Notes: generated from the letters alone by a model not told the origin. Counted from the stretch's first letter, positions 42,101 to 57,100 are shown. The stretch is DNA of 64,000 bases from Girardinichthys multiradiatus (GCF_021462225.1 NC_061794.1:48342414-48406413); one strand, 5' to 3'. Program-made: numbers and translations.

Positions 42101-45100
42101 AAAAAAAAGTAAAATTAACTATTGCTTTAATCCATATCTTAGGTCATCCTAATTGACAGGAAATCAGGAGTAATATAGGTTTCCAGGGATATCAGTGCTC
42201 TTCATAATGTATATGGCAAAGAGACTTGTGTGAATGAGCCACTTGCCACAAAGCTGAATAAGACATTATGATATAATTGAAAAATGTTAGCTGGCAGTAG
42301 TGCTAAGAAATTGTATTTTCCTATAAATGTTTTCAGTAACATTTTATTTTATAAAACAAACTAACCCGTAGCTGTCAATTTGTAGGCTACATATTTTTGG
42401 ACTACTAACTCTTTATTGTTCATTAATTATTTAGTTAATGACTTATTGTGACTGACCAAATTCAACAGTAAGAGGCCATAAATTAAGAGTTTTACCAAAC
42501 CAGGCCACTTTTTTGATAATCCAAAGTAAAAGGTAATTTCATTTAATGTTGATTTTAATATGCTCTTCTTAATATGAGGTTTACAAAGAAGTAATTAGAC
42601 AGGTTTTCAACCTTAACTGGTAAAAAAAGTAATTCCTTTTATAATACAACTAAACACCAGCGCTAGTGCCAAAACAACAGTTTACCAACTATGCATGAGA
42701 ATATGAACTGGACCACTGTCTAAAATCATCTTTTCATAAAAACATTAAATTAGCATTTCCTTTCAAGCTTCCAGAGTCTGGAGGAAGAGTGGAATCCCTA
42801 TTAGTGACATCTGCTGATTCTGGTCCAATGTGTTTTCTGAAGTCCAGTCAGCAATCTAGTATGATATTTAGACCACTTCACACATCCCCTTGTTGACAAG
42901 CTTTATTTAGATACTGATGTCACTTTCCCACAGGACTTGGCACCAGCTCTCACTGCCAAAAGTTGGTCCATTGACCACAGTGTTGCTGTGCTTGATTGGC
43001 CAGAAAACTGGCCCCACCTAAGCCTAAAAATCTAAGTTGTTTTGTCAAGAGAAAGATGAGGGACACCAGAAGTAACCATGCAGATGACCTGAAAGTGGCT
43101 CTAAAAGACACCTGGGCTCCCATTATACATTACAAAATATTGTTTATAATTGTTGTAATTTAATATAAAAATTTTCTGAAACACTGAATTTTAGCTTTTT
43201 TATTATGTTAGCCATAACTATGAAATTACAAAAACACAGGGTTGAAATATTTCACTGTGTAATGAATACCCAATATCAGTTTCAATTTTTGTAATGAATC
43301 GCCAAAAATATTGAACTTTTTGAATGCATCATATCAATACATTTCATTATATCTGAAAGTTTTGAATGTACCTGTAGATACAAAAATTAATATTTGTACT
43401 TTTTTTATGACAGAGCTTAAATAAAATTATGGCATGAAATTTCCCTACATCAGTCCTATCTTGGATGTTTTCAATTTAATGAAATTTTAATTAAAACAAC
43501 ATTAACATGCAGTCATCTAGTGTATTTAAAACTACAGAGATTATTGCGGTATAGAAAAAATAAACAAATTCATACCTTTCTCTTGTGAAGAACCATCCAT
43601 GTCAAGAGTTTCTAATATGGTAATGAGATAAATTTGAAGAGATTTGTTTAATAGAACTAATAAAACACTCAAGAACCAATTCCACAAAAGATAGGAAACC
43701 ATAAAAAGTACCTAAATAGCACCTTTTAATTTTTTTTTTTTTTTGCCTCAAATCAAATCAGAATAAGCCAACATTTTTATGTAAAGCCTAAATGATACCA
43801 TTTTCAACTAATATGATGTTTATTCATCCTTAACAATAAAACATGCCCTCCTCCATAAATATCTCATTTCATTAATCTATTCTTAAATACCAAGGTTAGC
43901 AACTTCAATTTCCCTTGCATTAAAGTGTTAAATGTTAATACCGTTGACATCAAGGTGGATTTCATCCAGACTCTTCCCTTTATACTCTCCTAGCCGTCCT
44001 TGTTCCATTGCAAGGAGAACTTTGCTTATTTTTGCTAACTGTATGGTACCCTCTGGAAGGCGATAGTGCTTCCTGTGAACAGCAACATTATGCCCAAGGA
44101 AATCTGCCAACTGGTCAAGTTCTGTAGTCTTCAGGTTCAAAACTGTTGACAATGTTGCAATGTGTTTCCTGAGCTTTGTTGAGGTGAGTGCTGTAGGGTT
44201 TTTGAGGCCACTGCACTCACTCACAAACTGCCTTATACAGTCTGAACCTCTGAGGTAATGGACAGAATTCGGCAACGCAAACAGGTATTGATTTTCTTCC
44301 AGGACTCCACATTCTTCCCGCCTTCCAGTAAGAGCATCAAGGGATTCCTTCATCATTGGACCCAGCAGAACAGGAACTTTTCTTCCTCTTTTTCCCACAA
44401 TGGTTATCCGGACAAAATAGTTGCAGAGCTTTTGTTCAAGTGCTGTGAGGGCCAGGTTAACATCCTCGTGTGTTTCTGATGTGTCCTTTGATAAGTAAAC
44501 TGACAAATGCATCCTGGAAACCTCCCCAGCTCGTCGACGGTTGAAAAGGATTACTTGTGCCAGAGTCACTTTGGCAAGATCCTTCCAGCTGGACTGTGAG
44601 GCCTCTTCTTTCAAGGCATGTAAACATTCCTGCTGTCTTTCTAACAAATGGTTGTGAAGAATCTGGACATCGTGTGTGAAAGGTAACAGTAGAGGTGCAT
44701 TCCACTTTTTCTGTTCAAGCTGGGTTAAAGCTTGGCTTGCAATATCATATTTCCAACTTTCTTGATACAGTTGTGCAAACTCCTCTGCGTTTTGCACAGC
44801 TTCCTTATCCTTCATCTTCAGTCCTTCCGTCTTAATGAACATGGCTAAAGAATGCATGTCGTGACCAACTTTTCGAGCGAGAGATGGTCGTTGATAGTTG
44901 CCACTTTCTTCACTGAATCCAGCTAGACGTCTTGCAGCAGCGACAACTGTAACATATTTTTCAGGCTTTATGAGATCTTTAATACTCTTCACAGAAGCAA
45001 TATTTCTTGCCTCAAGTAGCAGTCTGCCAAGCTCTCTTAGCTTTTGACGGATGTATTGGTGCTGGCTGACTACCCTCTCATTCTTGTGGAACAATCTGTA

Positions 45101-48100
45101 TCCAAAATCTAGTATGCATTGATCCTTCTTACATGCAACTGTAATCTCATCTTGATGCATCTCACTTAGAAACCTCCAGTATGAATCACTGAACTCTGGT
45201 GGAACTGGTTCAGCAAATGCACACAATGCTTGAACTCTTGTTTTCCCCTTTTTCAAAGACTTATCTTGAGGCTTGAATTTGCAGGACTGGAAATGTCGCC
45301 ACATTGCCTTTTTTTTTAACAGTCCATAGCAGTACAAACAATGTTTGAATATTTCCCCTTCTGTTTTCTTCTTTGGTTGTTTCCACGCAATGAGCTTGCC
45401 TTGGTTACTTTCCATAACTTCAGTGTTGTGCTCAAAGTTTCCCTTATTTCGCAAATAATCCAACTGGAGTCGTCTTTGTTTTGAGTTTTTTGGCAAACTG
45501 TAGGCTTTTGCAACCTCTATTTTATCCATGTGTCTGCGCAATAGATGTCTTGACATTTTTTGAACAAATACTCCACAATACACACAGTGGTGTTTCTTAT
45601 TATAGGTCCTGGATCCATCTTCCTTCTTCAAAACAGGAGCAACATAAACAGATTCTTCCTCCAGGGGGGCCCTTTCATCTTTATATGTAGTGGCTCTGGA
45701 ATCATGACTTTCAAAGTTTCTAGTCTGACTGGACTCACTCTTACTCTGCCTGCAAAACTTGCTTCTATTTTGACTAAATGACATAGTTTTATCCTTCGGA
45801 CCTTTTTCCAGACTTAATTCCACACTGGCTTCACTGTCTGTGCTTTCTCCAGTGGTTTCTGGAATATATTCATCTTCACTGTCTTCACTTGCCTCATCTA
45901 ACCCTGCAAAGCTCCTCTGAATCATTTAGAGAAAGAGGAGAAGGAAGAAGTTAGTATTTCTTCCTCTATTAGAATTAATTAAAAAGAAAATCAGGCCTTG
46001 ATTTAAAATCCACCTTGAAAACACAGATGTTAACTCTACAGATACATCTCAAAAAACAAGAAAATTGCATTGAAGTGAAATACACTGCTCAAAAAAATAA
46101 AGGGAACACTCAACTAACATCCTATATCTGAATGAATGAAATATTCTCATTTAATACTTTGTTCTGTAGAAAGTTGAATGTGCTGACAACAAAATCACAC
46201 AACAATCTTCAGTGGAAATCAAATTTATTAATCAATGGAGGCCTGGATTTGGAGTCACACACAAAATTAAAGTGGAAAAACACACTACAGGCTGATCCAA
46301 CTTTGATGTAATGTCCTTAAAACAAGTCAAAATGAGGCTCAGTATTGTGTGTGACCTCCACGTGCCTGTATGACCTCCCTACAACGCCTGGGCATGCTCC
46401 TGATGAGACGGTGGATGGTCTCCTGAGGGATCTCCTCCCTGACCTGGACTAAAGCATCCGCCAACTCCTGTACAGTCTGTGGTACAACGTTGGTGGATGG
46501 AGCGAGACATGATGTCCCAGATGTGCTCAATCGAATTCAGGTCTGGGGAACTGGCGGGCCAGTCCATAGCTTCAATGTCTTAATCTTGCAGGAACTGCTG
46601 ACACACTCCAGCCACATGAGGTCTAGCATTGTCCTGCATTAGGAGGAACCCAGGGCCAACCGCACCAGCATATGGTCTCGCAAGGGGTCTGAGGATCTCA
46701 TCTCGGTACCTAAAGGCAATCAGGCTACCTCTGGCGAGCCCATGGAGGGCCATGCCACCCTCCAAAGAAATCCCACCCCACACCATTACTGATGCACTGC
46801 CAAACCGGTCATGCTGAAGGATGTTGCAGGCAGCAGATTGCTCTCCACGGTGTCTCCAGACATGTGACGTCTGTCACATGTGCTCAGTGGGAACCTGCTT
46901 TCATCTGTGAAGACCACAGGGCACCAGTGGCAAATTTGCCAATCCTGGTGTTCTCTGACAAATGCCAAGTGTCCTGCACGGTGTTGGGCTGTGAGCACAA
47001 CCCCAATTTGTGGACGTCGGGCCCTCATACCATCCTCATGGAGTCGGTTTCTAACCGTTTGTGCAGACACATGCACATTGGTGGCCTGCTGGAGGTCATT
47101 TTGCAGGGCTCTGGCAGTGCTTCTCCTGTTCCTCCTTGCACAAAGGCGTAGGTAGCGGTCCTGCTGCTGGGTTGTTGCCCTCCTACGGCCTCCTCCACGT
47201 CTCCTGGTGTACTGACCTGTCTCCTGGTAGCGCCTCCAGGCTCTGGACACTACGCTGACAGACACAGCAAACCTTGCCACAGCTGGCATTGATGAGCCAT
47301 CCTGGATGAGCTGCACTACCTGAGCCACTTGTGTGGGTTGTAGAGTCCGTCTCATGCTACCACGAGTGTGAAAGCACCACCAACATTCAAAAGTGACCAA
47401 AACATCAGCCTGAAAGCGTAGATACTGAGAAGTGGCCTGTGGTCCCCACCTGCAGAACCACTCCTTTATTGAGTGTGTCTTGCTAATCGCCAAAGATTTC
47501 CCCCTGTTGTCTATTTCATTTGCACAAGAGCACAACAACATCAGTGTTGCTTCCTAGGTGGACAGTATGATTTTACATATGTTTGATTCATTTGGAGTTA
47601 TATTGTGTTGTTTAAGTGTTCCCTTTATTTGTTTGAGCAGTGTATTTTTTGCCAGTCATCTCAGAAAATGGAACTCATATCTCATATAGAATTATCACAG
47701 AGTGATATATTCCACGTCCTTGTTTCCCATAATTTTGATGATTATGGCTTACTAGTAAACCCCAAATTCAGAATACTGTGAGGAAGTTAATTATTGGAAA
47801 CTCATTGTTTCACACCTTAATCAGCTAATTAATTCCAAACGTCTACAAAGGTGTTCTGATCCTTCAAACCGTCTTTCACTCTGGGTCAGTAGAGATACAA
47901 TCACGGGGAAGACTGCTAACTTCACAGATGGCCAGAAGACAGTCATCTACACCCTTTACAAGGAGGGGAAGCCACAAAAGTTCATTGCTAAAAGCAATTT
48001 GCGCACAGAGTTCTGGATCAAAGCACAGTAACAGAAAATTGAGTGTGAAAAAAGAAGTTTGGTAAAAGATGCAAAAACAACAGCGAGAACAGCAGCCTTG

Positions 48101-51100
48101 AGGGGGTTGTCAAGGTTGACAATGAGTGGGCTGAGGCTGGAGCATCAAGAGCCAGCACACAAATGAATACTAGACATGGGCTATAAACGTCGCATTCCTG
48201 GTGTCAAGCCACTCCAGAACCAGAGACAACATCCAAATCATCTCACCTAGGCACAGGAACTCGACTGTTGCTCAATGGTCCAGAGTCCTGTTTTCAGCTG
48301 AAAGTAAATTCTGCATTTCATTTGGAAATCAAGGTTGCAGACACTGGAGGAAGAATGAAGAGGCACATAATCCAAGTTGTTTTAAGTCCAATGTGAAGTT
48401 TCCATAGTCAGTGATGGTTTGGGGTGCCATGTTATCTGCTGGTTCTGGTCCACTGGGTCTGAAGTTCATAGCCAATGCAGCCATCTAGCAGGGAGTTCTA
48501 GAGTTTGTTCTCTGACAAAGTTCTCTCTGCTGACAAGCTGTATGGAGATGCTGGGTTTGTTTTCCAGGAGGACTTGGCACCTGCCCACACTGCCAAAAGT
48601 ACCAGAACCTAGTCCAATGACTATGGTATTCCTGTTCTTGATTGGCCAGCAAACTCCCCTGACCTTTAACCCCATAGAAAATCTATGGGATGTTGTCAAG
48701 CGCAAGATGAGAGACATCAGACCTAAAAAGGCAGATGACCTAAAGGCAACTATCAAAGCAATCTGGGCTTCCATTACAGCTATGCAAAACCACAGGCTGA
48801 TGGACTCTATGTCACGGTGCATTGATGCAATCATTCATGCAAGAGGAGCCCAACCAGATTCTTAGTGCATGGAAATGGACATACTGTTGAGAAACTTGAC
48901 AGTAGAGCTTAAAACATCCTTTTTGGTTGGTCTAATGTGATATTCTAATATTCTGAGACACAAAATTCTGAGCTCTCTTTACCTGAAAGCCATAATTGTC
49001 TAAATTACAAGAAATAAAAGCTTGAAATATTCTACTCAATGTGCAATAAATCTATAAAACAATTGTTTCACTTTTTGAAATGACTGGCAAGAAATGTTGC
49101 ACTTTTGAGCAATATTCTAATTTTTATAAATGCACCTGTATGAGAGTGCTTGGTCAAGTTTAATATACTCTTGTTTTGAGTAAATTTAGATCCAAACAGA
49201 TAAAGTAAAATGCAATGTTAAGGAAAATATCAAATTTTAAGAAAATAAAAGACATATATGCAAAGATTTGGGCAATTTAAAAAAAAAAGTTGTCAACTGA
49301 ACAAGATGAACAAGCAACAAGAACAAGAAAATTAGTAAAACATGCTATAGCAATGAACGCCTTTCATTTTAAGCAATCATATCAAAAGTCTACTCTGGTA
49401 TTACTCTTTAAATGACATTAATTCATGAGGCTTACAGAGAAGTAAGTTCCTCTTATAGGCCTTTGTGAATCCATTGCGAATGAGGTTGAAGGGCCTTCCA
49501 TACAGTCATTACTTGAATTGTAGATAGCATCAGAAAAACTTGGAACTTTATTCATCTGTTAAAAGATTATATCAAGCTATAATTATTCAATTCCTGTGAT
49601 TGTACGTGCAGACACACAGTTATTAAAAAAAATAAATTAGTTTCTTGTGACTTTTTAGATTTTAAAAATAATTGTATGTCTTTACCATTATTGTTGTTCT
49701 TTTTATTTGCTTTTGTAGAGGTGCAGAGACGTCTTTTTGGGAATCATCATCACTGTCTGAGTAGTCCACTAGAGACACTCCTTTGATGATTGATAGCTAT
49801 ATGGGGATGATGAAAAGAAATGTGTGGTTACAGTATATGTAAGCTAATGATGTAGTGCATGACTGTAAAACACTGGAATTTATTTGCTGTAAATAACTGA
49901 AGTTTCTATTGACTGCCTTAACTGATAAATGACCGGTGCTGCAAATATGATCGAAAATATGTCAAAACCTTGGATCAATGGTCCCCACAAGGACACATAC
50001 AATGCAAAGAAATTGTTACCGAGAGAACAAGTAAAAGGCTCCAAAGATTACTTCTTACAACAAAAACAAATGGGTTGAACGCTGTTTAAGGTATCCTACT
50101 TTACAATCAGCAAAAGGGTACACACCAATCATGGATTCCTTCCTTACACATCAGCTTAACAAATTAAATAAAACCAAATTCTGACTAAATAACAGCTTCT
50201 CAACTAAAAGCAATCTACGGGGACAAGCATGTAAACTAAGTGAACAAAAATAGGTCTCCAAAGTTTATTTCTCACAAGTCTAAATGAATGTTAATATAAT
50301 GTGCTTCCATAATGTCAGGTACTACAACTATGATCTAGAAATATAACAAAAGCTTAGATCCACACGGGAGGGCCCCACAAGGAGGCACATTTCAGAAATC
50401 CATTACTGTTATGCGTGTGTAAGTGACTGGCCTGGTTGGACCCCACATGGAAGCACGTTTCAACAATCCATCTGAAGGTGTGTATGCCACTGGCTTGTTT
50501 GGGCTCCATGAGGAGAACCATTAAAACATGTGATCAGATGACTGGCTGAATGCTGTTTATGGTACCTTCTGACTAAAAAATAGTTTCCCAACACAAGCTA
50601 AACTAACAAGCATGTAAACTAAGGGAATGAGAGCAGGTCTCCAAAGTTTATTTCTCACAACAAAGTCTAACTGAATGTTACCTGTAGGCTGGCATCCTGT
50701 GTGATGCTGTCATCAGGGAAAGAGTCCCACGATGTTCTGGCTGGCTCAGCTACAGCAGTAGATGACTGCGAGCCTGTCACCTGGAATTAAAACCACAAAT
50801 AACTTACTAACATCATACAGATAACATAAATGACAGACTCAAGACCTGTAAAGATAGTCCCCAAAACCAAAAGAGCACTTCTAACTACAAGTGTTCCAGT
50901 CAGTTCTGGATTTCTAATCAGGTCCTATAACAGCATCTTTATGGATGTAGTGGAGCATCCTTCAGCCTGACAGTTTAGCTGTTGAAGATGTGCAGAATTA
51001 TAGCTGTAATATAATGTGCTTCCATAATGTCAGGTACTACAACTATGATCTAGAAATATAACAAAAGCTTAGATCCACACGGGAGGGCCCCACAAGGAGG

Positions 51101-54100
51101 CACATTTCAGAAATCCATTACTGTTATGCGTGTGTAAGTGACTGGCCTGGTTGGACCCCACATGGAAGCACGTTTCAACAATCCATCTGAAGGTGTGTAT
51201 GCCACTGGCTTGTTTGGGCTCCATGAGGAGAACCATTAAAAACATGTGATCAGATGACTGGCTGAATGCTGTTTATGGTACCTTCTGACTAAAAAATAGC
51301 TTCCCAACACAAGCTAAACTAACAAGCATGTAAACTAAGGGAATGAGAGCAGGTCTCCAAAGTTTATGTCTCACAACAAAGTCTAACTGAATGTTACCTG
51401 TAGGCTGGCATCCTGTGTGATGCTGTCATCAGGGAAAGAGTCCCACGATGTTCTGGCTGGCTCAGCTACAGCAGTAGATGACTGCGAGCCTGTCACCTGG
51501 AATTAAAACCACAAATAACTTACTAACATCATACAGATAACATAAATGACAGACTCAAGACCTGTAAAGATAGTCCCCAAAACCAAAAGAGCACTTCTAA
51601 CTACAAGTGTTCCAGTCAGTTCTGGATTTCTAATCAGGTCCTATAACAGCATCTTTATGGATGTAGTGGAGCATCCTTCAGCCTGACAGTTTAGCTGTTG
51701 AAGATGTGCAGAATTATAGCTGTAATATAATGTGCTTCCATAATGTCAGGTACTACAACTATGATCTAGAAATATAACAAAAGCTTAGATCCACACGGGA
51801 GGGCCCCACAAGGAGGCACATTTCAGAAATCCACTACTGTTATGCGTGTGTAAGTGACTGGCCTGGTTGGACCCCTCATGGAAGCACGTTTCAACAATCC
51901 ATCTGAAGGTGTGTATGCCACTGGCTTGTTTGGGCTCCATGAGGAGAACCATTAAAAACATGTGATCAGATGACTGGCTGAATGCTGTTTATGGTACCTT
52001 CTGACTAAAAAATAGTTTCCCAACACAAGCTAAACTAACAAGCATGTAAACTAAGGGAATGAGAGCAGGTCTCCAAAGTTTATGTCTCACAACAAAGTCT
52101 AACTGAATGTTACCTGTAGGCTGGCATCCTGTGTGATGCTGTCATCAGGGAAAGAGTCCCACGATGTTCTGGCTGGCTCAGCTACAGCAGTAGATGACTG
52201 CGAGCCTGTCACCTGGAATTAAAACCACAAATAACTTACTAACATCATACAGATAACATAAATGACAGACTCAAGACCTGTAAAGATAGTCCCCAAAACC
52301 AAAAGAGCACTTCTAACTACAAGTGTTCCAGTCAGTTCTGGATTTCTAATCAGGTCCTATAACAGCATCTTTATGGATGTAGTGGAGCATCCTTCAGCCT
52401 GACAGTTTAGCTGTTGAAGATGTGCAGAATTATAGCTGTAATATAATATGCTTCCATAATGTCAGGTACTACAACTATGATCTAGAAATATAACAAAAGC
52501 TTAGATCCACACGGGAGGGCCCCACAAGGAGGCACATTTCAGAAATCCATTACTGTTATGCGTGTGTAAGTGACTGGCCTGGTTGGACCCCACATGGAAG
52601 CACGTTTCAACAATCCATCTGAAGGTGTGTATGCCACTGGCTTGTTTGGGCTCCATGAGGAGAACCATTAAAAACATGTGATCAGATGACTGGCTGAATG
52701 CTGTTTATGGTACCTTCTGACTAAAAAATAGCTTCCCAACACAAGCTAAACTAACAAGCATGTAAACTAAGGGAATGAGAGCAGGTCTCCAAAGTTTATT
52801 TCTCACAACAAAGTCTAACTGAATGTTACCTGTAGGCTGGCATCCTGTGTGATGCTGTCATCAGGGAAAGAGTCCCACGATGTTCTGGCTGGCTCAGCTA
52901 CAGCAGTAGATGACTGCGAGCCTGTCACCTGGAATTAAAACCACAAATAACTTACTAACATCATACAGATAACATAAATGACAGACTCAAGACCTGTAAA
53001 GATAGTCCCCAAAACCAAAAGAGCATTTCTAACTACAAGTGTTCCAGTCAGTTCTGGATTTCTAATCAGGTCCTATAAAAGCATCTTTATGGATGTAGTG
53101 GAGCATCCTTCAGCCTGACAGTTTAGCTGTTGAAGATGTGCAGAATTATAGCTGTAATATAATGTGCTTCCATAATGTCAGGTACTACAACTATGATCTA
53201 GAAATATAACAAAAGCTTAGATCCACACGGGAGGGCCCCACAAGGAGGCACATTTCAGAAATCCACTACTGTTATGCGTGTGTAAGTGACTGGCCTGGTT
53301 GGACCCCACATGGAAGCACGTTTCAACAATCCATCTGAAGGTGTGTATGCCACTGGCTTGTTTGGGCTCCATGAGGAGAACCATTAAAAACATGTGATCA
53401 GATGACTGGCTGAATGCTGTTTATGGTACCTTCAGACTAAAAAATAGCTTCCCAACACAAGCTAAACTAACAAGCATGTAAACTAAGGGAATGAGAGCAG
53501 GACTCCAAAATTTATTTCTCACAACAAAGTCTAACTGAATGTTACCTGTAGGCTGGCATCCTGTGTGATGCTGTCATCAGGGAAAGAGTCCCACGAGGTT
53601 CTGGCTGGCTCAGCTACAGCAGTAGATGACTGCGAGCCTGTCACCTGGAATTAAAACCACAAATAACTTACTAACATCATACAGATAACATAAATGACAG
53701 ACTCAAGACCTGTAAAGATAGTCCCCAAAACCAAAAGAGCACTTCTAACTACAAGTGTTCCAGTCAGTTCTGGATTTCTAATCAGGTCCTATAACAGCAT
53801 CTTTATGGATGTAGTGGAGCATCCTTCAGCCTGACAGTTTAGCTGTTGAAGATGTGCAGAATTATAGCTGTAATATAATGTGCTTCCATAATGTCAGGTA
53901 CTACAACTATGATCTAGAAATATAACAAAAGCTTAGATCCACACGGGAGGGCCCCACAAGGAGGCACATTTCAGAAATCCATTACTGTTATGCGTGTGTA
54001 AGTGACTGGCCTGGTTGGACCCCACATGGAAGCACGTTTCAACAATCCATCTGAAGGTGTGTATGCCACTGGCTTGTTTGGGCTCCATGAGGAGAACCAT

Positions 54101-57100
54101 TAAAAACATGTGATCAGATGACTGGCTGAATGCTGTTTATGGTACCTTCTGACTAAAAAATAGCTTCCCAACACAAGCTAAACTAACAAGCATGTAAACT
54201 AAGGGAATGAGAGCAGGTCTCCAAAGTTTATGTCTCACAACAAAGTCTAACTGAATGTTACCTGTAGGCTGGCATCCTGTGTGATGCTGTCATCAGGGAA
54301 AGAGTCCCACGATGTTCTGGCTGGCTCAGCTACAGCAGTAGATGACTGCGAGCCTGTCACCTGGAATTAAAACCACAAATAACTTACTAACATCATACAG
54401 ATAACATAAATGACAGACTCAAGACCTGTAAAGATAGTCCCCAAAACCAAAAGAGCACTTCTAACTACAAGTGTTCCAGTCAGTTCTGGATTTCTAATCA
54501 GGTCCTATAACAGCATCTTTATGGATGTAGTGGAGCATCCTTCAGCCTGACAGTTTAGCTGTTGAAGATGTGCAGAATTATAGCTGTAATATAATGTGCT
54601 TCCATAATGTCAGGTACTACAACTATGATCTAGAAATATAACAAAAGCTTAGATCCACACGGGAGGGCCCCACAAGGAGGCACATTTCAGAAATCCACTA
54701 CTGTTATGCGTGTGTAAGTGACTGGCCTGGTTGGACCCCACATGGAAGCACGTTTCAACAATCCATCTGAAGGTGTGTATGCCACTGGCTTGTTTGGGCT
54801 CCATGAGGAGAACCATTAAAAACATGTGATCAGATGACTGGCTGAATGCTGTTTATGGTACCTTCTGACTAAAAAATAGTTTCCCAACACAAGCTAAACT
54901 AACAAGCATGTAAACTAAGGGAATGAGAGCAGGTCTCCAAAGTTTATGTCTCACAACAAAGTCTAACTGAATGTTACCTGTAGGCTGGCATCCTGTGTGA
55001 TGCTGTCATCAGGGAAAGAGTCCCACGAGGTTCTGGCTGGCTCAGCTACAGCAGTAGATGACTGCGAGCCTGTCACCTGGAATTAAAACCACAAATAACT
55101 TACTAACATCATACAGATAACATAAATGACAGACTCAAGACCTGTAAAGATAGTCCCCAAAACCAAAAGAGCACTTCTAACTACAAGTGTTCCAGTCAGT
55201 TCTGGATTTCTAATCAGGTCCTATAACAGCATCTTTATGGATGTAGTGGAGCATCCTTCAGCCTGACAGTTTAGCTGTTGAAGATGTGCAGAATTATAGC
55301 TGTAATATAATATGCTTCCATAATGTCAGGTACTACAACTATGATCTAGAAATATAACAAAAGCTTAGATCCACACGGGAGGGCCCCACAAGGAGGCACA
55401 TTTCAGAAATCCATTACTGTTATGCGTGTGTAAGTGACTGGCCTGGTTGGACCCCACATGGAAGCACGTTTCAACAATCCATCTGAAGGTGTGTATGCCA
55501 CTGGCTTGTTTGGGCTCCATGAGGAGAACCATTAAAAACATGTGATCAGATGACTGGCTGAATGCTGTTTATGGTACCTTCTGACTAAAAAATAGCTTCC
55601 CAACACAAGCTAAACTAACAAGCATGTAAACTAAGGGAATGAGAGCAGGTCTCCAAAGTTTATTTCTCACAACAAAGTCTAACTGAATGTTACCTGTAGG
55701 CTGGCATCCTGTGTGATGCTGTCATCAGGGAAAGAGTCCCACGATGTTCTGGCTGGCTCAGCTACAGCAGTAGATGACTGCGAGCCTGTCACCTGGAATT
55801 AAAACCACAAATAACTTACTAACATCATACAGATAACATAAATGACAGACTCAAGACCTGTAAAGATAGTCCCCAAAACCAAAAGAGCATTTCTAACTAC
55901 AAGTGTTCCAGTCAGTTCTGGATTTCTAATCAGGTCCTATAAAAGCATCTTTATGGATGTAGTGGAGCATCCTTCAGCCTGACAGTTTAGCTGTTGAAGA
56001 TGTGCAGAATTATAGCTGTAATATAATGTGCTTCCATAATGTCAGGTACTACAACTATGATCTAGAAATATAACAAAAGCTTAGATCCACACGGGAGGGC
56101 CCCACAAGGAGGCACATTTCAGAAATCCACTACTGTTATGCGTGTGTAAGTGACTGGCCTGGTTGGACCCCACATGGAAGCACGTTTCAACAATCCATCT
56201 GAAGGTGTGTATGCCACTGGCTTGTTTGGGCTCCATGAGGAGAACCATTAAAAACATGTGATCAGATGACTGGCTGAATGCTGTTTATGGTACCTTCAGA
56301 CTAAAAAATAGCTTCCCAACACAAGCTAAACTAACAAGCATGTAAACTAAGGGAATGAGAGCAGGACTCCAAAATTTATTTCTCACAACAAAGTCTAACT
56401 GAATGTTACCTGTAGGCTGGCATCCTGTGTGATGCTGTCATCAGGGAAAGAGTCCCACGAGGTTCTGGCTGGCTCAGCTACAGCAGTAGATGACTGCGAG
56501 CCTGTCACCTGGAATTAAAACCACAAATAACTTACTAACATCATACAGATAACATAAATGACAGACTCAAGACCTGTAAAGATAGTCCCCAAAACCAAAA
56601 GAGCACTTCTAACTACAAGTGTTCCAGCCAGTTCTGGATTTCTAATCAGGTCCTATAACAGCATCTTTATGGATGTAGTGGAGCATCCTTCAGCCTGACA
56701 GTTTAGCTGTTGAAGATGTGCAGAATTATAGCTGTAATATAATATGCTTCCATAATGTCAGGTACTACAACTATGATCTAGAAATATAACAAAAGCTTAG
56801 ATCCACACGGGAGGGCCCCACAAGGAGGCACATTTCAGAAATCCATTACTGTTATGCGTGTGTAAGTGACTGGCCTGGTTGGACCCCACATGGAAGCACG
56901 TTTCAACAATCCATCTGAAGGTGTGTATGCCACTGGCTTGTTTGGGCTCCATGAGGAGAACCATTAAAAACATGTGATCAGATGACTGGCTGAATGCTGT
57001 TTATGGTACCTTCTGACTAAAAAATAGTTTCCCAACACAAGCTAAACTAACAAGCATGTAAACTAAGGGAATGAGAGCAGGTCTCCAAAGTTTATGTCTC

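Larger units (their letters stand above)
46039..49138 (+). mobile_element. Decayed Tc1-like transposon, family D, split by a nested insertion
   Basis: TA at 46037-46038 and 49139-49140. Ends CAGATACATCTC and, reverse-complemented, CAGGTGCATTTA. The left TIR is interrupted after GAAGTGAAA by a second transposon (46083-47642) and resumes at 47645 with TTTTTTGCCAGTCATCTCAG. Its partner at the right end is intact (CTTTTTGAAATGACTGGCAA). Lies in the intron upstream of the recombinase exon. Confidence 0.85.

Noticed and set aside
45917..45925. ATG at 45925 (MIQRSF) as the true start of the recombinase protein
   Set aside because: Those bases form the 3' end of an intron (ATTCAG acceptor), and the phase-0 exon joins the upstream phase-0 exons. 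An internal promoter cannot be excluded, but the spliced model explains more.
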